From contig NZ_QQPQ01000008.1 of the NCBI RefSeq assembly GCF_003346715.1, positions 1-64,000 of the forward strand: 64,000 nt of DNA, given 5' to 3'. Made by a program: the position numbers and the translations under genes. How positions within the stretch are numbered: position 1 is the stretch's first letter; the number at the start of each line of letters is the position of its first letter. Below are positions 44,364-51,727 of the stretch, piece after piece. The notes under the pieces were generated by a model. It worked only from the letters and a program-made list of their open reading frames with translations, made no database searches and had not been told where the DNA came from. This DNA is from Oceanispirochaeta sp. M1. Lineage in GTDB: Bacteria; Spirochaetota; Spirochaetia; DSM-2461.

Positions 44364-44804
44364 ATGAAATATCAAATAAGAAGAATTCAATTTATTAATT
44401 CTCTTACTCTAAAAGCATTAGTGATAGATTCTGAGAAAGAAGGAATTTCATTTGTATCAAATACGGTTGAGGAATGGATTACAGGAATCAATAGATTTGA
44501 TAAAAAGGGAGAGATTTTTTTTGGGGCATTTATAAACGCTGAAATTGTTGGTATGGGAGGACTCAACATTGATCCATACACGAACCTTTCAAGCATTGGG
44601 AGAGTAAGACATCTTTATGTTTGTCCAAAATTTCGGAGACAAAACATAGGTAAACAATTGATGCTTAAAATTATTAAACATGCAAAGAAAAATTATCAAG
44701 GGATACGACTTTATACAGAGAACAAAGAGGCTTTTAAATTTTATGAGTCTCTCGGGTTTCAGAATTCTTCAAAATTTAAAGAATCCCATTTTTTGAAGCT
44801 ATAA
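44364..44804 (+). CDS. GNAT acetyltransferase
   Basis: Acetyltransferase of 146 aa. The acetyl-CoA binding strand and loop read VRHLYVCPKFRRQNIGKQLMLKI (R/Q-x-x-G-x-G/K type) and the C-terminal NKEAFKFYESLGF fits the fold. The substrate is unknown. Start is two bases after the previous stop, so the pair is co-translated. AT-rich like its partner. Confidence 0.85.
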   Translation: MKYQIRRIQFINSLTLKALVIDSEKEGISFVSNTVEEWITGINRFDKKGEIFFGAFINAEIVGMGGLNIDPYTNLSSIGRVRHLYVCPKFRRQNIGKQLMLKIIKHAKKNYQGIRLYTENKEAFKFYESLGFQNSSKFKESHFLKL

Positions 44805-44810
44805 TTATTA

Positions 44811-44961
44811 GGGCAAATGCCCAGGGAAAGGGGATACACAGGCTGTCTAAGGCAGACCGGAGTATTGGCGGAAACTGGTTATTTTGCCCCGTTTCATTGC
44901 TCGGTCTTGCAAGCGGGGCCCGAAATAGCTTGGTCCAGTCACCTTGGGGGCTGGATTTTTT
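44811..44961 (+). ncRNA. candidate structured RNA with terminator
   Basis: About 150 bases after the second GNAT gene. Elements: hairpin GGGC-AAAT-GCCC (44811-44822); a long arm GCAGACCGGAG (44852-44862) with CTCGGTCTTGC (44900-44910), eleven residues each with two bulges, closed further in by GAAAC/GTTTC (44871-44875 with 44891-44895); hairpin GGGCC/GGTCC (44916-44920 with 44932-44936); then a terminator. The layout faintly recalls 6S RNA, but no diagnostic motif was recognised. Motifs of SRP RNA, RNase P, tmRNA and common riboswitches were not found. Confidence 0.45.
44935..44961 (+). terminator. terminator of the candidate RNA
   Basis: CCAGTC / GGCTGG with an eight-base loop, then ATTTTTT. 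Its 5' arm shares two bases with the preceding GGGCC/GGTCC hairpin, so the two structures compete slightly. Confidence 0.65.
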
Positions 44962-45149
44962 CAATAAAATAATTTATTAATAACACAATCCTTCTATATG
45001 TCTGTTTAATACTTATATTCGGATTATTGAACATAGATATCTTTAATTAATTTTCAGAATATTCTATTGTTTATGAATTATTAGAAATCTGCAGTTAGTA
45101 CCCCCCCTTCACTGATTCAGAACAGCCTGCAGAAGAGTGAGGAAAAGGA
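44962..45149. other. AT-rich spacer before the glycosyltransferase gene
   Basis: About 190 bases of AT-rich sequence without an ORF. Seven C in a row lie near 45103. No promoter stood out clearly. GAGG seven bases before 45150 is the Shine-Dalgarno of the next gene. Confidence 0.5.
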
Positions 45150-46325
45150 ATGAGAATCGTATTTGTAATTGACAGCTGGAACCCAGGAAATGGATGTATT
45201 GTAGCAACTCATAGACTTGTCAAAGAACTTCAGGACAGAGGGCATGATATTGCCCTTGTAACAACTGCAGGAAAAAGTGCTTCTGAATTTAATGGAGAAG
45301 TATTTGAAGTTCCGGGCTTCTATCTCCCCGGTGTAAAAGAAACCATGGTCAGCATGGACTTTAAATTTGGTAAGGGTGTGAAGTCTATACTGAAAAAGGC
45401 TTTTACAGGTGCTGATCTTGTACAGATTCAGTTTCCTTATTTTATGGCTGGGCCCGCAGTCAAAATGGCTAAGAAAATGGATGTTCCCGTTCTTGGAGCC
45501 TGCCACATTCAGTCACAGAATATGACCGGTGCCATGAATAATGATAACAATCTTGGTGACTGGTTCTTCAATAACTGGTTCAACTTTGAGCTATTCAGAA
45601 GAGTTGAGGCAATTCACTGCCCCTCTCCCTTCGCAGCCGATCTGATTAAAAGTAAAGGCAGCAATGCCCACTTTCGTGTTATTTCAAACGGTATTCCCCG
45701 TCAGTATGTTCCCATGGAAAAAGAGAGACCCGAGTTCTTCGGCGATAAATTTGTACTTTTGAGCATTGGTCGTCTTGCCTATGAAAAACAGCAGACAATG
45801 ATGATTGAAGCAATCAAGAAATCAAAGCATAAAGATAATATCCAGCTGCTGATCTGCGGAAAAGGTCCTGCAGAAGATGAGCTTAAGAAGCAGGGAAAAG
45901 ATTTACCCGTTGTTCCCCAGGTCAAATTTATCAGTGATGAAGAGAAGATGACCTATCTGAATACAGCAGATATGTACCTTCATTCATCTCTTATTGAACT
46001 GGAAAGTCTTTCCTGTCTTGAAGCCCTCGGTTCCGGACTGCCCTGTCTTATCGGTAACTCTCCCTTGAGTGCTGCTTCACAGTTTGGTCTGAATGAAAAG
46101 TTCGTATTCCAGTTTGACGATATAGACCAGCTCGCTGCCAAGATCGACTACTGGTATGAAAACAGAGAAGAGCTTACTGAGATGAAAGCCAAGGCTCTTG
46201 AGATGGCTGAAAACTTCAGAATGGACAAGGTTATTGATTCCATGGAGCAGCTCCATCAGGATGTCATTGAATATTCAAATGGTTCCAGCAACAATCTTCC
46301 TCTGGAAGAGAAGAAAATGGCCTGA
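45150..46325 (+). CDS. family 4 glycosyltransferase
   Basis: GT-B glycosyltransferase of 391 aa. The N-terminal half starts RIVFVIDSWNPGNGCIVATHRLVKEL. The GT4 C-terminal half has LLSIGRLAYEKQQTMMIEA, LLICGKGP and the E-x7-E region SSLIELESLSCLEALGSGLP. The sequence resembles lipid glycosyltransferases (diacylglycerol glucosyl- or mannosyltransferases), and the acyltransferase encoded next fits a glycolipid role. GAGG seven bases before the ATG. The acceptor is not certain. Confidence 0.88.
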   Translation: MRIVFVIDSWNPGNGCIVATHRLVKELQDRGHDIALVTTAGKSASEFNGEVFEVPGFYLPGVKETMVSMDFKFGKGVKSILKKAFTGADLVQIQFPYFMAGPAVKMAKKMDVPVLGACHIQSQNMTGAMNNDNNLGDWFFNNWFNFELFRRVEAIHCPSPFAADLIKSKGSNAHFRVISNGIPRQYVPMEKERPEFFGDKFVLLSIGRLAYEKQQTMMIEAIKKSKHKDNIQLLICGKGPAEDELKKQGKDLPVVPQVKFISDEEKMTYLNTADMYLHSSLIELESLSCLEALGSGLPCLIGNSPLSAASQFGLNEKFVFQFDDIDQLAAKIDYWYENREELTEMKAKALEMAENFRMDKVIDSMEQLHQDVIEYSNGSSNNLPLEEKKMA

Positions 46326-46561
46326 GGGTATTCTCTTTTGCCGGGCAGCTGTGTCGGAATACCGATGCTTCCCGGCAATGAGTATCCGGATTAAGAAATC
46401 TCAAAAGAGATATCTTAATATCTGCGGAATGGTATAGAATAAGTTATTCTGCCGGTTTCGGTGTAATCCGGATATCGTTGTGAACAAAAAATATAGTAAT
46501 CAAATAAAAGGGGTCTGACAGTCTTCTATCTTTTAGAAGAGAAGCAGTCAACGTAATTATT

Positions 46562-47332
46562 ATGGAAACGAGAGAACGTCCTGATATTCCGGAAGAGAAA
46601 ATCATTGAGGTAAATAATAACATCAAGAAAATTGATTTTAAGAAACCTTATAAATTTATCTATTTTGAAAGATGGTTTGCTATAGTTACGGCCCCTCTTT
46701 TTGCCCTTACTTTAATTATGGTTTTTTTCAGCAGTTTTTATTTCGGCCTGAGAGTCAAAGGCAAGAGAAATGTTAATAAGGTTCTGAGAAAGAACGGTTG
46801 TATAACTGTCTCAAATCATTGTCATTATTTTGATACCGTATTTGCCAACTATATTCTGCTGCCAAAGCGTCTTTATGTCTCTGTTGTACAGAGAAACTAT
46901 GAAGTCCCCTTTGTACGTTTTGTACTTCGTGTTCTTAAGGCCTTTCCGATTCCCGCGAATCCTGTAGGTTTTAAGATGATAACAGGGCCCGTAGGTGAAG
47001 CTCTTAAGAGAGGGTACCATATTCACTTTCTACCCGAGGGAGAGCTTGTCCATCTGAGTCAGACCATTCATAAATTTAAACTCGGTGCTTTCCATCAGTC
47101 ATATCTGCATCAGGCACCGGTGATTCCTATGGTCTATATTTTGAAAAGACGACATCTCTTCGGTAAGGAACTTCCACCAAACTGGGTTAAGATGACCTGT
47201 GTATTCGGTGAAGCTCATTATCCACCTGCCTTGAAGGAAGGTCATACTTTCCCTAAACAGGAACTCAGGGAAATGGCTGAGAAAGTAGCCTGCTGGATGG
47301 AAGATACCATCGCTGAATATCACAAGTCCTGA
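46562..47332 (+). CDS. PlsC-type 1-acylglycerol-phosphate acyltransferase family protein
   Basis: Membrane-bound acyltransferase of 256 aa. The catalytic NHCHYFD motif (H86, D91; H-X4-D) and the phosphate-binding FLPEGELVH motif are visible. One or two hydrophobic helices lie at about 38-64. It differs from canonical PlsC in that the usual FPEGTRS is FLPEGELV. No clear Shine-Dalgarno before the ATG at 46562. It ends ten bases before the MMPL gene. With its neighbours it probably makes or modifies a membrane lipid. Confidence 0.87.
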   Translation: METRERPDIPEEKIIEVNNNIKKIDFKKPYKFIYFERWFAIVTAPLFALTLIMVFFSSFYFGLRVKGKRNVNKVLRKNGCITVSNHCHYFDTVFANYILLPKRLYVSVVQRNYEVPFVRFVLRVLKAFPIPANPVGFKMITGPVGEALKRGYHIHFLPEGELVHLSQTIHKFKLGAFHQSYLHQAPVIPMVYILKRRHLFGKELPPNWVKMTCVFGEAHYPPALKEGHTFPKQELREMAEKVACWMEDTIAEYHKS

Positions 47333-47342
47333 TTTCGGAGTT

Positions 47343-49634
47343 ATGGTTCTGAATTATTTGAAGCCTTTACAGAAATATCCTGTACTCATTTTTCTTCTCT
47401 CGGCGGCCCTTCTTGCATTCTGCATTCCAGGGCTCATGCAGATCCGTTTTACTACGGACCTGGCTGATTATTTTGTTGCAGATGACCCTGTTTTAACTTC
47501 TCAGGACAGATTTAACCAGCTCTTTAACCAAAATGAGTTTGTGGCCGTACTTGTGGAGAGTTCTGATGTCTTTTCTTCTGACAGCCTTGAAACTATCAAC
47601 AACCTGGGACAACGGATGCTGGAAGAGGTTCCTTTCGCAGGGAGCATTGTTTCTTTGAGTGCGGTAAACCCTGTTCTGGCCGGTGGTCTGGCCTTTAGTT
47701 TTGAAGGTGGAGAACTTGTTACTGATTCTGATGAGATCGAAGAGATCCGCCGGAAATTCACTGAGATTGAGTCTTTCAGAGGACATTTGTTTTCAGAGGA
47801 TATGACTCAGGCCTGGATACTTCTGAATCTTGAAGAGTATCCAACGGGTAGTGACTGGAGCGGAGATCAGACTCCACAGCTTACTGCCGGAATGGCAGCT
47901 TATAATACGGTTAAGTCCTTCAATGCTCCCGATGGTATCCGACTTACAGCAACAGGTGTTCCTGTTTATGCTCACCGCAAAGAGCAGGAGATGCTTGCGG
48001 ATTTTATGAAAATCCTGATTATAGGAGCTATTGTCTCTGTATTGATGACAGCCTTAATTCTCAGAAATCTTCAGGCTATTATCGGAACTCTGGTAATTAT
48101 CTTTTTTTCGGTTGCCGGTGTCTTTTCCTATTATGGTTGGACAGGGAAGGAGCTTGATAATGCCTTTATGGCTGTTCCTATTCTACTCACCATGGGGCTC
48201 TCTATCGGGTATTCAGTCCATATAACTCATTTTTTTGATCTTTATTATGCCTCCGGTCAGAGCCGCAAGGATTCAGTTTTCAAGGCAATTATTCAGACCT
48301 GGCGCCCCATCCTTTTTACTGTTATGACCACAGCGGCTGCCATGCTGACATTTCTTTTTGTTGATATCGAGCCTATCCGATGGGTGGGGTATACCTCATC
48401 TCTCTGCCTTATTGTGGTTTATGTCATCAGTATGACTCTGTTTCCCGGAATCCTTTCACTGGGGCGCAGTCAGTCTCGGGGTGCAAAAAAAATCAGCATT
48501 AATTTTGAACCGATTTTGAAAAGAATTTCCTTTACTGTAAGGCATTATGAAAAGTCCATTCTAGTTATTTTTGTTCTTGCTACTCTTGTTTCAATCTATG
48601 GCATAACCCTGCTGCGGGTTGATTTTGATGCCGAGAAAATGATGGGACTCAGACTTCCGCATATGCTGGATCAAAAAAGAATTGCCGACTCCTCAATTGG
48701 AACGACTGAGTATCTGGAATTGACTCTTTTGCTTGAGGAAAATGACCTCAAAGGTACAGACGTTCTTGCCGCTATTGATCAGGTACAGGCGGATATTGAA
48801 GGGCTTCCCCTTGTTGTCCGGACAAGCTCTCTCACTGCTACAGTGCGGGAATTCAACAGAATCTTTCATAAGAACAGAGGGACCTACGATATTCCAGAAA
48901 AGGATTCTCAGCTGAGAGCTCTTTTCAATGTTTTTGAACGGCTCTCTCCAGGACTCCTCAGGGGATGGGTGACCGAAGATTACGGCTCCACGAGGATTCA
49001 TGTGGAGCTTAACGGATTTTCATCGGCTGTGATCGAAGAGAATCTTGATGAGATAGATCGCATTGTAAAGGATGCATTTTCTGAAGAAACAGACTATTTT
49101 TTAAGTGGCTCTACATACCAGATGGCCTTGATGAACCAGTATGTAACGCGTGGTCTGGTCCGCTCCATTTTTATGAGTATGATGATCATTACGGTATTGA
49201 TGATTGCGGTTTTCAAGAGTTTTAAAATTGGGCTTATCGCTATGATACCCAACCTGTTTCCAATCGTTGTCTGCGGCGGAATCATGGGATTCTTCAGAAT
49301 CCCTCTGGAATTTGTCACTATGACAGTTGCGCCTCTGATTATGGGGCTGGCGGTGGATGATACTATCCATTTTATCTCGTATATGAAAAAGGGTATTACT
49401 GAAAAAAGAAGCTACTCTTCTGGAATCAGCCACAGCTTCAGAGTTGTGGGGACGGCTATTACTCAGACTACAGTCATTCTCTGTCTAACATTTATTGTTT
49501 TTACTGTCTCTCAGGTAAACAGTATGATCTACATGGGAGTTCTTACATTCTTCGGAATGCTGTCAGCTTATATGGCGGATATTTTTATTACACCGATTCT
49601 TGTCTCTAAATCAAAACCTTTCGGGCGCTTCTGA
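47343..49634 (+). CDS. RND/MMPL-family lipid or hydrophobic-compound exporter
   Basis: Inner-membrane transporter of 763 aa with the RND layout: TM1 (about 15-33), a large periplasmic loop, TM2-6 (about 215-375), TM7 (about 400), second loop, TM8-12 (about 615-755). Motifs AVPILLTMGLSIGYSVHITHF and VAPLIMGLAVDDTIHFISYM contain the Asp/His proton-relay residues. Its length and its glycosyltransferase/acyltransferase neighbours fit MMPL or HpnN-like lipid transport. CGGAG lies just before the ATG, with short spacing. Confidence 0.9.
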   Translation: MVLNYLKPLQKYPVLIFLLSAALLAFCIPGLMQIRFTTDLADYFVADDPVLTSQDRFNQLFNQNEFVAVLVESSDVFSSDSLETINNLGQRMLEEVPFAGSIVSLSAVNPVLAGGLAFSFEGGELVTDSDEIEEIRRKFTEIESFRGHLFSEDMTQAWILLNLEEYPTGSDWSGDQTPQLTAGMAAYNTVKSFNAPDGIRLTATGVPVYAHRKEQEMLADFMKILIIGAIVSVLMTALILRNLQAIIGTLVIIFFSVAGVFSYYGWTGKELDNAFMAVPILLTMGLSIGYSVHITHFFDLYYASGQSRKDSVFKAIIQTWRPILFTVMTTAAAMLTFLFVDIEPIRWVGYTSSLCLIVVYVISMTLFPGILSLGRSQSRGAKKISINFEPILKRISFTVRHYEKSILVIFVLATLVSIYGITLLRVDFDAEKMMGLRLPHMLDQKRIADSSIGTTEYLELTLLLEENDLKGTDVLAAIDQVQADIEGLPLVVRTSSLTATVREFNRIFHKNRGTYDIPEKDSQLRALFNVFERLSPGLLRGWVTEDYGSTRIHVELNGFSSAVIEENLDEIDRIVKDAFSEETDYFLSGSTYQMALMNQYVTRGLVRSIFMSMMIITVLMIAVFKSFKIGLIAMIPNLFPIVVCGGIMGFFRIPLEFVTMTVAPLIMGLAVDDTIHFISYMKKGITEKRSYSSGISHSFRVVGTAITQTTVILCLTFIVFTVSQVNSMIYMGVLTFFGMLSAYMADIFITPILVSKSKPFGRF

Positions 49635-49683
49635 TTTATACCTTATTGAAATTGTAATAAATAAAGATTTTTAAAAAAAGTTA

Positions 49684-49712
49684 TTGCATTCGCAAATGAA
49701 ATGGGATAATCT
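49684..49712 (+). promoter_or_regulatory. rubrerythrin promoter
   Basis: TTGCAT (49684-49689), exactly 17 bases, TAATCT (49707-49712). Start expected near 49719, about 40 bases before the GTG. Confidence 0.6.
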
Positions 49713-49728
49713 AAAGTATCTATTTAGG

Positions 49729-49744
49729 AATAATTATCATTATT
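49729..49744 (+). promoter_or_regulatory. PerR/Fur-like operator
   Basis: AATAAT-TATC-ATTATT is an inverted repeat just downstream of the predicted start of transcription. It resembles the PerR/Fur box (arms ending in ATAAT / ATTAT). Repression by a Fe-dependent peroxide sensor would fit a rubrerythrin gene. Confidence 0.5.
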
Positions 49745-49757
49745 AAGGAGTCTGTCT

Positions 49758-50300
49758 GTGAAAAAGTTCATTTGTTCTGTCTGTGGTTATGTGTATGAAG
49801 GTGATACTCCCCCTGCAAACTGTCCTCAGTGTAATGCCCCTGCCGAGAAGTTCAAGGAGCAGGTCAGCGGTAAAATGGCATGGGCCGATCAGCATTTTGT
49901 AGGAACCGCTCAGGGCTGTGATCCTGAAATCCTTGAAGGACTGAAGCAGAATTTTATGGGTGAATGTACCGAAGTCGGTATGTATCTTGCTATGAGCCGT
50001 CAGGCCGATAGAGAAGGATATCCTGAAGTTGCTGAATCATATAAAAGAATTGCCTGGGAAGAAGCTGAGCATGCTGCCAAGTTTGCAGAGCTGCTGGGTG
50101 AGGTCGTAACCGATTCTACCAGGAAAAATCTCGAAATGAGAGCCGCTGCAGAAAACGGTGCCTGTGAAGGAAAGAAAGAACTGGCAACTAAAGCCAAACA
50201 GCTTAACTACGATGCCATTCATGATACTGTACATGAAATGTGTAAAGATGAAGCGCGCCACGGCTGTGTATTTGAAGGTCTGCTGAAACGCTACTTCTAA
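49758..50300 (+). CDS. reverse rubrerythrin (rubredoxin-first NADH peroxidase type)
   Basis: Peroxide-detoxifying protein of 180 aa, typical of anaerobes. The rubredoxin centre is N-terminal (C6, C9, C22, C25: CSVCGY and CPQC) and the four-helix diiron domain follows (E in [19 protein letters not shown], then [14 protein letters not shown]). The order is reversed with respect to classical rubrerythrin. Start is GTG at 49758, seven bases after AAGGAG. Promoter, PerR-like operator and bidirectional terminator make it a self-contained unit. Confidence 0.94.
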   Translation: MKKFICSVCGYVYEGDTPPANCPQCNAPAEKFKEQVSGKMAWADQHFVGTAQGCDPEILEGLKQNFMGECTEVGMYLAMSRQADREGYPEVAESYKRIAWEEAEHAAKFAELLGEVVTDSTRKNLEMRAAAENGACEGKKELATKAKQLNYDAIHDTVHEMCKDEARHGCVFEGLLKRYF

Positions 50301-50324
50301 GTCGTATATCTATAATCTGATAAT

Positions 50325-50352
50325 AAAAAAGACCTCTTCGGAGGTCTTTTTT
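50325..50352. terminator. bidirectional terminator
   Basis: AAAAAAGACCTC-TTCG-GAGGTCTTTTTT is a perfect stem with the stable TTCG tetraloop and T-runs in both directions. It ends the rubrerythrin gene on the plus strand and the FHA-LuxR gene on the minus strand; the latter's stop codon lies at the edge of it. Confidence 0.92.
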
Positions 50353-50920
50353 ATTGAAAGTCCTGGTACTTCTGAGCCAGTTCAATCCGGCTGTGACAGT
50401 CAGTTTTACCGTAAATACTGAGTACATGGTTCTTGGCTGTACCCTGGGATATGAAGAGTTTTTTACTGATCTCTTTGATCTTGAGTCCTTTAATAAGAAG
50501 GTAAAACACTTCCTCTTCCCTGGAGGAGAGATTGAACTGCTTTACAAAATTACTCTCCTGCTGTTTCTTTATATCAATCTGAGTCTTTTCAGAGTCATCT
50601 TCATATTCTTCTTCCGGCAGTTCTACCTGAAAGGTAAATTCCATCTCTCCAACACGGATGATATCACTGCTGCGGAGGAGGGCTTCATCTATTATTCTTA
50701 CTCCGTTGATATAGCTGCCGTTCCGGCTGCCCAGATCCTTCAGAAAGACATCTTCTCCGACAACTCTGATTCTGCTGTGTTTCCTTGAGACCGAAGGAGC
50801 CTGAAGGATGAGACTGCAGTTTTTACTGCGGCCGATTATTGTTTCTTTTTTTTCCAGAGGTATGATCAGGGGGGAATTTCCCTTTGCACGTCCCTGTAAA
50901 AAGTATTTTATGTCCGACAT
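50351..50920 (-). CDS. FHA-LuxR fusion regulator
   Basis: Protein of 189 aa. The FHA domain (about 20-95) has GRSKNCSLIL, SVSRKHSRI and the LGSRNGSYING core that binds phospho-threonine. A LuxR/NarL helix-turn-helix follows (about 128-189: LSSREEEVFYLLIKGLKIKEISKKL, GTAKNHVLSIY). Such a regulator would respond to a Ser/Thr kinase rather than a histidine kinase; no such kinase is in the window. No Shine-Dalgarno. A TATATA -10 ends seven bases before the ATG. Confidence 0.9.
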   Translation of the reverse strand: MSDIKYFLQGRAKGNSPLIIPLEKKETIIGRSKNCSLILQAPSVSRKHSRIRVVGEDVFLKDLGSRNGSYINGVRIIDEALLRSSDIIRVGEMEFTFQVELPEEEYEDDSEKTQIDIKKQQESNFVKQFNLSSREEEVFYLLIKGLKIKEISKKLFISQGTAKNHVLSIYGKTDCHSRIELAQKYQDFQ

Positions 50921-50927
50921 ACTTTCA

Positions 50928-50933
50928 TATATA
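50928..50933 (-). promoter_or_regulatory. -10 element of the FHA-luxR gene (leaderless geometry)
   Basis: On the minus strand TATATA ends seven bases before the ATG at 50920. A weak -35 (GTGAAA) lies 17 bases further up. Confidence 0.4.
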
Positions 50934-51036
50934 CATCACATTGTTTATTTTTTCACCCCCGAATAGGCCAAACGGTCTATATCGAATTTTTTGACTCCGG
51001 GGCATATTTATATCATCCCCCGCAGGATTTGTTTGG

Positions 51037-51133
51037 GAGGAGGCCTTTCCCCTTGGGGGAAGGGCCTCCTCGGCTTGCAGAATACCGGTGGCGAGTCGGC
51101 GGCAGTGTAAGCTGCTGGTAGCCGGCAGCCGGT
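51037..51133 (+). promoter_or_regulatory. GC-rich structured leader of the 51166 gene
   Basis: Two strong hairpins precede the unknown gene. The first, 51037-51071, pairs GAGGAGGCC with GGCCTCCTC and continues inward as TTTCCCC with GGGGGAA. The second, 51084-51133, has three stacked helices: ACCGG/CCGGT, GTCGGC/GCCGGC and GCAG/CTGC with loop TGTAAG. G+C is far above the surroundings. No T-run follows either hairpin. The Shine-Dalgarno GGAGG comes about 20 bases later. It could be a riboswitch, a protein-binding leader or a small RNA. I recognise no known class. Confidence 0.5.
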
Positions 51134-51165
51134 TCCCGGGAGATGATAATTTCGGAGGTAGGAAG

Positions 51166-51699
51166 ATGAATACAATAGTACAGACAGTTCCCGAACCTGT
51201 TTCAGATCACTTAAGAGATGTTGCTGTTAAATTCGGTTTGGAAGATAGAGATGAGAGCTATGCAGCCCTTGAGCAGAGCTGGATTGAAAAGATGGAAGTC
51301 TTTGAACAGGAGATGATAGACCGGGGAATGGATGAAGTCGGGGTTTTCAGGCCTGAGGACGAAAGAGCCGCCCTGCTTCTGACTTATTCAGGTTCTCTTA
51401 TCTCTCTGAGTCCTCTTGAGGATGGTGAACGTAAGATTCGTTACACAAGTATCGGACTCAGAAAGGATGTTCCCGAGACAATGGATCTTGATAACCAGGA
51501 AATTGAGGGTTGTGCGGAAGTAGGGCAGTCTCTTGTTTTCTCGACGGGAGAAATGAAAAAAACATCCCCCCTTTACCGTATTGTTGTTCCCCCGCTCAGT
51601 CTTGATTTGGAAGAGCAGACCTGTATGGTTGAGGATGCAGTGACCGTTATTATAGAAAAATTTTCCGATATGAACCAGAAAGTTCTTGATGAACTTTAA
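51166..51699 (+). CDS. protein of unknown function behind a structured leader
   Basis: Acidic protein of 177 aa with no signal peptide or membrane segment. The start MNTIVQTVPEPVSDHLRD has GGAGG eight bases upstream; the frame stays open further left into the hairpins, but that part is not credible coding sequence. Two halves can be seen: a helical N-terminal part (DESYAALEQSWIEKMEVFEQ) and a beta-rich part with YSGSLISLSPL and YRIVVPPLSL. I know no family. Single gene between divergent and convergent neighbours. Confidence 0.75.
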   Translation: MNTIVQTVPEPVSDHLRDVAVKFGLEDRDESYAALEQSWIEKMEVFEQEMIDRGMDEVGVFRPEDERAALLLTYSGSLISLSPLEDGERKIRYTSIGLRKDVPETMDLDNQEIEGCAEVGQSLVFSTGEMKKTSPLYRIVVPPLSLDLEEQTCMVEDAVTVIIEKFSDMNQKVLDEL

Positions 51700-51727
51700 T
51701 TGATAATTATCAAATAGATATGAGGGC

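Noticed and set aside
44800-44965. attC-type integron recombination site after the GNAT genes
   Set aside because: I found no RYYYAAC / GTTRRRY pair in the needed arrangement, and there is no integrase. The T-run after the last stem favours an RNA with a terminator.
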